Part shown: positions 39,454 to 47,365 of the stretch, piece after piece
Numbering within the stretch: the first letter of the stretch is position 1
How the letters are laid out: every line of letters starts with the position of its first letter
NCBI RefSeq assembly: GCF_005405105.1
Contig: NZ_BJDK01000006.1
Span: 1 to 64,000 of the forward strand
Direction: 5' to 3'
Length of the DNA stretch: 64,000 bases
Source of the DNA: Lactiplantibacillus dongliensis
Lineage (GTDB): Bacteria; Bacillota; Bacilli; Lactobacillales; Lactobacillaceae
Notes under the pieces: generated by a model
Seen by the model: only the letters and a program-made list of their open reading frames with translations
The model's database searches: none
Told to the model about the DNA's origin: nothing
Program-made: the position numbers and the translations under genes

Positions 39454-40338
39454 CTATTCTGCCGTTAAATGTTTATACAAGCGTTTACCCAGCCAACGTG
39501 CTAAGAAGTTAAAGAGTAGCACGGCAATAATTAAAACGGCTGAGGCACCAGCTGACACTGCTTTAGCATCCGGCATAATTCCTTCAGAATTAATCTTCCA
39601 AATATGCACTGCCAGCGTTTCGGCTGGTCGTAACGGACTTAGCGGACTACTAATATTAAAGGGATTCCAATCGCTGAAATTCAACGCTGGCGCACTTTGC
39701 CCAGCCGTATAAATTAACGCCGCAGCTTCCCCGAAAATCCGACCAGCACTCAATACGACCCCGGTAATAATACTTGGTAAGGCTGCTGGAACGACAATCT
39801 TTGTCACCGTTTCCCACCGTGATAACCCTAGCGCATAACCGGCTTCACGTTGATTATCCGAAATATTCGCTAAAGCTTCTTCAATGCTCCGCGTCAAGAT
39901 TGGTAAGTTGAACACCGTTAAGGCAAAGGCTCCTGACAAAATTGAGAACCCCAACTTGAATTGTACGACGAAGAACAAATAACCGAACAACCCAACAACG
40001 ACGGATGGCAACGAGCTTAAAATTTCAATGGTCGTCCGGATCAAACCAGTTATCGTATTTTGACCGGCATATTCATTCAAATAGATCCCCGCACCTAATG
40101 AAATTGGCAACGAGATCAGCAAGGCTAAAAACAACAAGTAGAAAGAGTTAAACAACTGAATGCCAATCCCACCACCAGCCTCAAAAGATAACGCTGGTGA
40201 AGTTAAGAAATGCCAGGAAATTTCAGGCACCCCTTGTACTAAGATGTAGCCTAAAAGGGCAACTAAAATAATGACAACTAAGGCTGCAATCGCGTATAAA
40301 ACCCCGGTCGCAATTTTATCAACTCGTTTAGCGTTCAT
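39454..40338 (-). CDS. pstA: Phosphate ABC transporter permease PstA
   Basis: 294 residues with six membrane helices. The EAA-loop EAGYALGLSRWETVTKIVVP near residue 165 contacts the ATPases. Overlaps the end of pstC by 11 bases. Confidence 0.96.
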   Translation of the reverse strand: MNAKRVDKIATGVLYAIAALVVIILVALLGYILVQGVPEISWHFLTSPALSFEAGGGIGIQLFNSFYLLFLALLISLPISLGAGIYLNEYAGQNTITGLIRTTIEILSSLPSVVVGLFGYLFFVVQFKLGFSILSGAFALTVFNLPILTRSIEEALANISDNQREAGYALGLSRWETVTKIVVPAALPSIITGVVLSAGRIFGEAAALIYTAGQSAPALNFSDWNPFNISSPLSPLRPAETLAVHIWKINSEGIMPDAKAVSAGASAVLIIAVLLFNFLARWLGKRLYKHLTAE

Positions 40339-41257
40339 GATTTAATTTCCCCTTTCGACCAATATAGCGAATAATTAAGTTAAACAGTAATGACATTAAC
40401 AACAGAATCATCGCTAACGACCAAAGCGCATTGTTTTGCAGTGATCCCATGACCGTATTCCCAATACCCATCGTCAAGATACTGGTTAACGTTGAAGCTG
40501 GTGAAACTAAGTTATGTGGTAACAAGGTTGCATTCCCGATAACCATTTGAACGGCTAACGCTTCCCCAAAAGCCCGAGCCATCCCAAAGACAATCGCTGT
40601 TAACATACCAGGAATTGCTGCTCGTAAAACGACTTTATAAATGGTCTGCCAACGCGTCGCACCTAATGCTAAAGACGCTTCACGATAATAACGTGGCACA
40701 GCATTTAAAGCATCCGCACTCATGGACGTCACCGTTGGTAAAATCATGACGAATAAAACGAAGGTCCCGGAAAGAATCCCATAACCACTACCACCAAAAG
40801 TGTTCCGTACAAATGGCACCACGACTTGTAACCCAATAAACCCGTAAACAACTGAAGGAATCCCCACTAATAATTCCGTTACTGGGCGCAAAATTTGTGC
40901 ACCGCGGCGTGGAGAGATTTCGGTCATAAAAACAGCGGTCCCAATCGCAAAGGGGGTCGCCACGATTGCCGAAAAAATGGTGATTAGAAACGACCCTACA
41001 ATCATTGGCAACGCCCCTACAGCAGGTTGCCCATTAGTCCCGATCGTTCCTGGATTCCATTGGATGCCGCTTAAAAAATGCCATAAGTTAATATGATTTT
41101 GAAAAAAAGTCGCTAAACCACGGGAAGCGACAAAATAAAAGATTAAGAAAACAACTAAGATGATCAAGGCTAGGCAACTCAAACTCAAGATTTTTCCACG
41201 CCGTTCAATTTTAGTTGCGATTGATTTTTTTAATAAACTTGCTCGGATTTTGTCCAT
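40328..41257 (-). CDS. pstC: Phosphate ABC transporter permease PstC
   Basis: 309 residues with six membrane helices. The EAA-loop is EASLALGATRWQTIYKVVL, and SVVYGFIGL is a PstC hallmark. Ten bases after pstS. Confidence 0.96.
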   Translation of the reverse strand: MDKIRASLLKKSIATKIERRGKILSLSCLALIILVVFLIFYFVASRGLATFFQNHINLWHFLSGIQWNPGTIGTNGQPAVGALPMIVGSFLITIFSAIVATPFAIGTAVFMTEISPRRGAQILRPVTELLVGIPSVVYGFIGLQVVVPFVRNTFGGSGYGILSGTFVLFVMILPTVTSMSADALNAVPRYYREASLALGATRWQTIYKVVLRAAIPGMLTAIVFGMARAFGEALAVQMVIGNATLLPHNLVSPASTLTSILTMGIGNTVMGSLQNNALWSLAMILLLMSLLFNLIIRYIGRKGKLNHER

Positions 41258-41267
41258 CGGCTCCCCC

Positions 41268-42143
41268 TCATTTCATTGTCGTGATTTTACCAGTTGCACG
41301 CCGCTGCACTTGCATGTCATGCACTGAAATATAACCCAACTGTTTCACTAATTTCTTTTGAACCGCACTTGATAAAATATAAGTAATAAACTTTTTAGTT
41401 AATTGATCTGGTTGTTTTTGTGTATAAAGATGTTCATATGACCAAATTTTCCACCGATTGGTCCGCACATTCGCTTCAGTCGGCGCCACGCGGTCAACTT
41501 TAAGGGTCGTCACCGAATGATCTAAATAAGAAAAAGCGACATAACTGACGGCACCTGGCGTACTAGCCACGATAGAGCGTGCTAGCCCAGATGAGTCTTG
41601 TTCTTGCGAATCAGCACTTTTTCGACCACCTAAGGCATAACTTTCAAAAGTCTTGCGTGTTCCAGAACCTTGCGCCCGATTAATTAACACAATTGGTAGA
41701 TTCTTACCACCAAGTTCGCGCCAATTCTTAACCTGACCGGTAAAGACTTGGATCAATTGTTGCTTGGTCAAGTTGCGAATGCCAGTTTGCTTATTAATAA
41801 TCGGCGCAATCCCAACAACGGCAACTTGATGATCTTGTAATTGCTTGGCATTAATACCGGCCTGTTCTTCAGCAAAAATATCGGAATTTCCGATAGCAAC
41901 GGCACCTGACTGAATCTGGCTCAGGCCCGTTCCGGAGCCCCCGCCTTGCACGTTAATAAAAACACCAGTGTGTTCAGAACTGTACTGCTCGCCAGCTGCT
42001 TCCACTAACGGTTGTAAAGCGGTGGAACCAACTGCGGTGATTGATTCGCCAGCATCAGTATGGGCCCGGTTCGTATAACCGAAACTAATGCCAACGCCAA
42101 CTAAGATCAATCCTAGTAATTGGATGACCCGACTTTTCTTCAT
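41268..42143 (-). CDS. pstS: Phosphate-binding protein PstS (operon copy, no lipobox)
   Basis: 291 residues. The phosphate-binding segments ITAVGSTALQPL, NVQGGGSGTGLSQ and RAQGSGTRKTFE are clear. An N-terminal hydrophobic segment (VIQLLGLILVGVGISFGY) has no cysteine, so unlike most Gram-positive PstS it is not an evident lipoprotein and may be anchored by the uncleaved helix or secreted. AGGAGG and spacing place the start at 42143 rather than 42164. First gene of the pst operon, behind Pho boxes. Confidence 0.93.
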   Translation of the reverse strand: MKKSRVIQLLGLILVGVGISFGYTNRAHTDAGESITAVGSTALQPLVEAAGEQYSSEHTGVFINVQGGGSGTGLSQIQSGAVAIGNSDIFAEEQAGINAKQLQDHQVAVVGIAPIINKQTGIRNLTKQQLIQVFTGQVKNWRELGGKNLPIVLINRAQGSGTRKTFESYALGGRKSADSQEQDSSGLARSIVASTPGAVSYVAFSYLDHSVTTLKVDRVAPTEANVRTNRWKIWSYEHLYTQKQPDQLTKKFITYILSSAVQKKLVKQLGYISVHDMQVQRRATGKITTMK

Positions 42144-42187
42144 AACAAAATACCTCCTACCCATTGCTCATTTATATATTACTAAGT

Positions 42188-42229
42188 TTGTGTAAATACT
42201 TAATATGCGTTGTGTAAAGATTGTGTAAA
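42188..42229 (-). promoter_or_regulatory. PhoP-binding repeats (Pho box) upstream of pstS
   Basis: TTTACACAA occurs three times on the minus strand, read as TTGTGTAAA on the plus strand at 42188, 42210 and 42221. The distances of 22 and 11 bases keep all copies on one helix face. An AT-rich -10 (TAATAT) follows toward pstS. This matches the PhoP recognition architecture of Bacillus, TTWACA-type repeats in 11-bp phase. Confidence 0.8.
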
Positions 42230-42606
42230 GGTCGAAATATTTTGATACGCTTGGGGCTGATTTGAAATTGCCGCCTGCCGGTTGAATGCTAAAATGCTGG
42301 AACGGCATGGGTCATATTGGAACCAACCTCTCTGCTAAATGACTGAACTGAGAATTATTAATTGTTAATTTTTAATCCCCGTTAGTTAACATCGGGCGAA
42401 CCAGAATTGGCTCAGTGGTGTCGTTTACCTTGGTCGGTGCCTTTTCCAACTTGAATACCCCCGAGCTTGGAAAAACGCACTTGGACTTTCAAACACGGAC
42501 ACCACGTTCCAGCCGACTCTGGGCCAACCAGAGCGACATTTGATCCAACTAGTACCAACCTAGTCAACTCAGACAAGTAAACATGCTGAAGTTGGACCTA
42601 AAAAAG
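42230..42606. other. Intergenic region between pstS regulatory DNA and the phoR terminator
   Basis: Nearly 380 bases without a gene on either strand. Apart from the hairpin element it contains only short direct repeats such as TGGAAC and CCAACTAG-like words. No promoter or RNA gene is evident. Confidence 0.5.
42411..42530. repeat. Large imperfect hairpin element between phoR and pstS
   Basis: GTGGTGTC (near 42416) and GACACCAC (near 42505) face each other. Inner TTTTCCAA and TTGGAAAA arms (about 42447 and 42467) close a loop, and an outer TTGGCTCAG/CTCTGGGCCAA pairing is partly preserved. The total length is about 120 bases. It has no ORF and looks like a non-autonomous repeat rather than a terminator. 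Confidence 0.5.
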
Positions 42607-42655
42607 CGATTGAGCCGATTATTAACTGCAGTTAATAATCGGCTCAATCGCTAGA
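42601..42655 (-). terminator. Terminator of the minJ-phoPR operon with a 23-bp perfect stem
   Basis: GCGATTGAGCCGATTATTAA followed by CTG is mirrored exactly on the other side, a perfect 46-base palindrome centred on CTGCAG. Six T residues follow on the minus strand. Confidence 0.85.
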
Positions 42656-42661
42656 TTTAAC

Positions 42662-44056
42662 TTATTCACTTGGTTTTAACGGCAGTGTGACTGTCATCGT
42701 TGTCCCGACACCACGTTGACTAGTCACTGCAATCTGACCCTGCATAGCCGTCACTAATTCTTTGACAATTGCCAGGCCCAATCCCGTCCCGCTGACGACT
42801 TGTTGCGAACGCGACGGACTAGCCCGATAAAACCGCTCAAAAATCCGTTGCTGATCATCCGCACTAATACCGATCCCATTATCACGAACGCGTAAATACC
42901 AATGCTCAGTATCAGCCGTTGCGCTGATGGTCACCCGACCATTCGGACGATTATACTTGATGGCATTCGACAACAAATTCTTCACGACTTGGCTTAACTT
43001 TTGCACATCCGCCGTCACTTGAATTGCTGGATCAATATCCGTAATGACCGTCAGATGTTGATGATCACTCGTTTGCTGCAGTAACGTCTTTTCCTGATCA
43101 ATAAGTGGTTTGAGCTTAACGGTCTGAACACTTAAAGTAGTCGTACTCTGTGCCCGAATTCGTGACAGTGAGAGCACATCTTGAATTAAGTCAATTAATC
43201 GTTGACTTTCATCTGAGATGATTTGTAAAAACTGTGTTAAGGTGGCCGGATCATCCTTCGCCCCATCAAGCAAAGTCTCCGTAAAGCCGGCAATCGCTGT
43301 AATTGGGGTTTTTAATTCATGACTGGCATTACTAACAAAATCGTCTTGCATCTGCTCAATCATATAAACTTCTGTAATGTCATAAAGCATTAACACAATC
43401 TGAAAATGCGCCCGACTATTTTGAATATATACCGTGGTGGCTTCCACTACTTGAGTATTCGGTGCTGGTGTCAGGGTAATCGTGGCGCGCTGATTATGCT
43501 GAGTCGTGATGGTATCTTCAATCACCTTGGTCAACGCGTATAACTGAATATCCTTAGTATACAAGTGGGCAACCGCGTTAATTGACTGTTGTAACAAGTC
43601 GCCCATCGCCGGATTCGATAGTTGCACTTGCCGATGATGGTCAATCACCATCACGCCGACTGGCAAGTAACGCATTATCATCATTAATTCTTTTTCTTGC
43701 AATTCAGCGCGTCGAGTTTGGTTGCGTTGATAAGACTCAAGTTGATTGACCGCTTGTGACAAGCTATAAAGCGGATCACTCTGTGGCAACAAAATGTGTG
43801 GCGGAAACTGCTGACTGCTCATTTGTCGCAGCTTAGCTTCCATGCGGTCAATGGTTTTTTGCCGTTCCTTTTGTTGAAACCAAACAAAACCAGCTTCGAT
43901 TGCCGCTAATATAAACCACGCCAAAATTAGCGCTCCCACCAGCGCAGCCGACCACTTGATCGGCGAAAAGCGCTGCAGGACCACTAATCCTAAACCTAAA
44001 ATTAACCCATTCTCCAAAGCCAGCAAACGCACCGTCTGCTGCCACTGATTATGCAT
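42662..44056 (-). CDS. phoR: Sensor histidine kinase PhoR-type
   Basis: About 464 residues: two membrane helices (residues 10-60) with a very short outside loop, a PAS-like domain (about 120-220), a HisKA domain with phosphoacceptor in NASHELKTPITAI near residue 245, and HATPase motifs VKNLLSNAIKYN, DNGIGI and GTGLGLAIVKEL. Overlaps phoP. Three starts are possible (44065, 44062, 44056); AGGTG fits the ATG at 44056. Without a large extracellular domain, phosphate status is probably sensed through Pst/PhoU. Confidence 0.93.
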   Translation of the reverse strand: MHNQWQQTVRLLALENGLILGLGLVVLQRFSPIKWSAALVGALILAWFILAAIEAGFVWFQQKERQKTIDRMEAKLRQMSSQQFPPHILLPQSDPLYSLSQAVNQLESYQRNQTRRAELQEKELMMIMRYLPVGVMVIDHHRQVQLSNPAMGDLLQQSINAVAHLYTKDIQLYALTKVIEDTITTQHNQRATITLTPAPNTQVVEATTVYIQNSRAHFQIVLMLYDITEVYMIEQMQDDFVSNASHELKTPITAIAGFTETLLDGAKDDPATLTQFLQIISDESQRLIDLIQDVLSLSRIRAQSTTTLSVQTVKLKPLIDQEKTLLQQTSDHQHLTVITDIDPAIQVTADVQKLSQVVKNLLSNAIKYNRPNGRVTISATADTEHWYLRVRDNGIGISADDQQRIFERFYRASPSRSQQVVSGTGLGLAIVKELVTAMQGQIAVTSQRGVGTTMTVTLPLKPSE

Positions 44057-44771
44057 GTTCATCACCTACGAATTCGTAGCCAAAACCGCGAACGGTTCGA
44101 ATATAAGTTGGCTCTTTCGGATCAAGTTCAATCTTTTCACGCAAATGTGAAATATGAATATCAACAATACGCGTCTCACTCGCATAATCGTAGCCCCAAA
44201 CATGATTCAAAATGGCGTCACGACTGAGCACTCGGCCTTCCCGTTCAACAAAATAAACTAATAGTTCAAATTCTTTAGGCGTTAAACTGATATTCTCACC
44301 ATTACGAGTGACCCGATATTTATTTTGATCAATTCGTAAATTGCCAACAACGGTGATTGCTCGGTTAGTTGGCGGTGCGGCAACTGGGGTCACCGGCTCA
44401 GCGCTAGGTGCTACCCGCCGCATGACCGCTTTAATCCGTGCCAAAACCTCGCGTGGTGAAAACGGCTTGGTAATATAGTCATCAGCACCTAATTCCAAAC
44501 CAAAAACCTTATCAAATTCATCATTTTTCGCCGTCACAATAATAATTGGCGTGTGTATTTTTTCTTGCCGTAATCGTTTGGTGACTTCCATGCCATCTAA
44601 TTTCGGCAACATTAAATCTAATAAAATACACGTAAAGGTTCCGTGCAATGCCAAGTCCAACGCAACTTCCCCATCCGTTGCGGTGGTAACCTCATAGCCA
44701 GCTTGCTTCAAGTTATATGATAATAACGTTACGATGGCCGGTTCATCGTCGACTACCAAAATCTTATTCAT
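44049..44771 (-). CDS. phoP: Response regulator PhoP, OmpR family
   Basis: 240 residues: a receiver domain with VDDEP and the phosphorylated Asp in LLDLMLPKLDG, and a winged-helix DNA-binding domain ending VRGFGYEFV. Between them lies an Ala/Pro-rich linker (about residues 123-145). Likely binds the TTTACA repeats in front of both pstS genes in this window. Five bases after the PDZ gene. Confidence 0.95.
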   Translation of the reverse strand: MNKILVVDDEPAIVTLLSYNLKQAGYEVTTATDGEVALDLALHGTFTCILLDLMLPKLDGMEVTKRLRQEKIHTPIIIVTAKNDEFDKVFGLELGADDYITKPFSPREVLARIKAVMRRVAPSAEPVTPVAAPPTNRAITVVGNLRIDQNKYRVTRNGENISLTPKEFELLVYFVEREGRVLSRDAILNHVWGYDYASETRIVDIHISHLREKIELDPKEPTYIRTVRGFGYEFVGDEHA

Positions 44772-44776
44772 GGTCG

Positions 44777-45952
44777 TTAATCCTCCTGATCAGTGAATAA
44801 CACAATCCCTAACTCATGTGGTGCGCCACTATAAATGGCTGTTTCAGTAATAATTAATTCTTGCTGCCGGTTACGAACTTTTAAATGAACGTAAGTCGGA
44901 CTTTTTAATAAGGCTGCATAAAACTGGGCCTCCGTATGCACCGGTTGTCGGTTACATTCTAAGATCACATCACCAATCTTCAAGTTTAGTTTATCAGCCG
45001 GTGTCTGTGGGCGCAAACCAATCACCCGCACCCCTTGATCCGTATCTGAATACCAGAACTGTTGATGGCGATCATGATAACGATGTTGGGCTAATAAAAG
45101 CCAAGTTGCTACGACAAGTACACACATCAATCCAATCAGCCATTGGGGGCTTAACGCCGTTAATTGGGCAATTAACGCACTACCCAGACTGATTGCAGCT
45201 AAAAACCAGTAGCCGGTTGCTAAACGCCGCCAAGCCAATCGTGGCAACTGCTTGTAGACTTGGACACTGGCCCCAATTAGTAAGGGTAGTAACAAAACCG
45301 AATACGTTTGTTGACCCACTTGAAAGACTGGCCACCAACTAAGCGTGGCGCGAATCCAATCACCCGGAATCAAAACCCCAACTGGCACAACCGCTAATTG
45401 ATGCCATCGATAACGCACAATCCGTTTGCCCCGTTGATCAGGCTGAATCTGTGGTGAATTCAGCTGAGTATTCGATCGCGTTAATAACCAGGCCGTCCCC
45501 GCCAATAAGACAGCTAATAAGACGAGCCCGTTGATGATTACCCGACTACTGAGAGTCGTTGTTAACACGCCATGCGCTTGTAGTTGAGCGGCAATTCGGG
45601 TGGCATTGGGATTAAATCCCCAATAAAGCACCCAACTGAGCCCGAACACCGTTACCGGAACGAGCCCAAAAGGCACGATCACTAAACTAATGACCGCCAA
45701 CAACTCATAAATCACGACCCAGACTGGTGACACAAAAATCCCCAGGGCTAACCCAATCACAGTAACGATGACCCCCAGTAACAAGCCGTCAGTTACAAAA
45801 TGACGGCTCTCTAGGTAACGGGCATCAATGGCACTGCGAAAGTGATGCCGTTCATAATTAACGCGTCGCCGCGCGGATAAGATACTGCGAATCAGCCCAA
45901 GCCAGACCAATGGTTGTAAAATGAATAATTCCAATACTTTCAATAGCTGCAT
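44777..45952 (-). CDS. MinJ-like PDZ-domain membrane protein
   Basis: 391 residues with about eight membrane helices followed by a C-terminal PDZ domain (GVRVIGLRPQTPADKLNL and KIGDVILECN, residues ~305-345). Length and layout match Bacillus MinJ, which links DivIVA to MinD and sets the division site. The neighbourhood near secA-prfB is also shared with Bacillus minJ. Here it is the first gene of the operon with phoPR. Confidence 0.75.
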   Translation of the reverse strand: MQLLKVLELFILQPLVWLGLIRSILSARRRVNYERHHFRSAIDARYLESRHFVTDGLLLGVIVTVIGLALGIFVSPVWVVIYELLAVISLVIVPFGLVPVTVFGLSWVLYWGFNPNATRIAAQLQAHGVLTTTLSSRVIINGLVLLAVLLAGTAWLLTRSNTQLNSPQIQPDQRGKRIVRYRWHQLAVVPVGVLIPGDWIRATLSWWPVFQVGQQTYSVLLLPLLIGASVQVYKQLPRLAWRRLATGYWFLAAISLGSALIAQLTALSPQWLIGLMCVLVVATWLLLAQHRYHDRHQQFWYSDTDQGVRVIGLRPQTPADKLNLKIGDVILECNRQPVHTEAQFYAALLKSPTYVHLKVRNRQQELIITETAIYSGAPHELGIVLFTDQED

Positions 45953-45984
45953 GCGTGTTACTCCTCACGTTAAACTCTGAAGTT

Positions 45985-46013
45985 AGTATAGCATTTTTAC
46001 TGGTTCAGACCAA
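45985..46013 (-). promoter_or_regulatory. Predicted promoter of the minJ-phoPR operon
   Basis: TTGGTC (46008-46013) and TATACT (45985-45990) are separated by 17 bases on the minus strand, about 30 bases before the gene. Confidence 0.65.
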
Positions 46014-46080
46014 TGCTGTTTATTGCAACATCAGCTTGATATAACTGTATTAATACTCATTCATTATACGGCTTATACTT

Positions 46081-46127
46081 AAAAAAATACTAAGTTGACT
46101 GGTAGATTGCTAAGTCAACTTAGTATT
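46081..46127 (-). terminator. Intrinsic terminator of prfB
   Basis: AAATACTAAGTTGAC pairs perfectly with GTCAACTTAGTATTT across a 14-base loop, with T-residues after it on the minus strand. Confidence 0.88.
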
Positions 46128-46152
46128 TAAAAGCACGCATCACCAGCAACAA

Positions 46153-47269
46153 TTACTGTGGATTCTGTTGCGCTAATTTCCATTGTAAGTAGGCATCCAT
46201 GAACGGATCTAAATCGCCATCCATCACAGCTTGACCGTCATGAGTTTCATAATTTGTCCGGTGATCCTTAACCATCGTATAAGGATGGAAGACATAAGAC
46301 CGAATCTGCGATCCCCAACCGATATCAAGTTGCTCACCTTGAATTGCTGCCCGTTGTTTAGCCTTTTCAGCCTCTTCGCGTTCATACAGCTTGGCGCGCA
46401 ACATATTCAACGCCGTTTGTCGGTTTTGCAACTGTGACCGTTGGGCCTGGCTGGCAACAACAATCCCCGTTGGTAAATGGGTGATTCGAACCGCTGAAGA
46501 CGTCTTGTTAACATGTTGCCCACCAGCACCACTAGCCCGATAGACATCCACCTTCAAATCATCTGGTCGAATCTCAATATCCACCGTATCATCCAATTCT
46601 GGCATCACGTCGACACTGGCAAATGACGTATGGCGCCGACCAGCTGCATCAAATGGTGAAATCCGTACTAAGCGATGAACCCCTTTTTCAGACCGCAAAT
46701 AACCGTACGCATTGTGACCACTGATCAACAACGTCACACTCTTAATCCCTGCCTCATCACCGGCTTGATAATCAACAGTTTCAGCTTTGAAGTTATGACT
46801 GGCCGCCCAACGCGTATACATCCGTAACAGCATGGCACCCCAATCTTGAGATTCGGTGCCCCCTGCGCCAGGATGAATTTCCAAGATTGCATTATTGCGA
46901 TCATATGGTCCATCCAGCAACAGATTTAGCCGATACTGCTGTAACGCTTGTTGCGCTGTTTTAAAGTTCGTTTCAAACTCCGCTTGCATCTCAGCATCTG
47001 GTTCTTCACTCAACAGTTCATAGGCCACAGCTAGATCATCCACCGCACTGGCTAATTGTTGATAAGCATCAAATTTGTTTTTCAGGGCATTATTGTCATC
47101 AATAACTTTTTGGGCCGTTGCTTGATCATCCCAAAAACCTGGTTCAGCCATCCGTGCTTCGTTTTCTTGGATACTTTCATTCAAAGCATCTAAGTCAAAG
47201 CGACCCCCTAAAGTCGCTGACAGCACTTTGCATTTCTTCGATTAAATGTTTATATTCACTTAATTCCAC
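46153..47269 (-). CDS. prfB: Peptide chain release factor 2 with programmed +1 frameshift
   Basis: RF2 ends translation at UGA and UAA. The main frame has the SPF stop-codon recognition motif in [13 protein letters not shown] and the catalytic GGQ in [14 protein letters not shown]. Translation most likely starts at GTG 47269, six bases after GAAGGG, reads 24 codons, then meets TGA at 47195-47197. The site reads AGGGGG, three bases, CTTTGAC: the classic internal SD plus slippery CTT-TGA-C that gives +1 frameshifting when RF2 is scarce. The product is about 371 residues. The gap to secA is about 95 bases and holds a terminator. Confidence 0.96.
47194..47210 (-). promoter_or_regulatory. RF2 autoregulatory frameshift site
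   Basis: Minus-strand AGGGGG, TCG, CTTTGAC. The SD-like hexamer lies three bases before CTT-TGA, the same spacing as in other prfB genes. It senses the RF2 level at its own UGA. Confidence 0.92.
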
Positions 47270-47309
47270 AAAGAACCCTTCTTTCAACTTATTAATTTAT
47301 TTATTTTGA

Positions 47310-47352
47310 AAAAAACGTAGTTGGCTGCATCAATCGCCCAACTACGTTTTTT
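47310..47352. terminator. Terminator between secA and prfB
   Basis: AAAAAACGTAGTTGG pairs with CCAACTACGTTTTTT across 13 bases. It can work on either strand and lies just after the secA stop. Confidence 0.9.
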
Positions 47353-47365
47353 ATCGCTTGTTTAA

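Noticed and set aside
42601-42655. 46-base perfect palindrome as a recombination or origin site
   Set aside because: It is followed by a T-run right after phoR and is best explained as an unusually long terminator stem.
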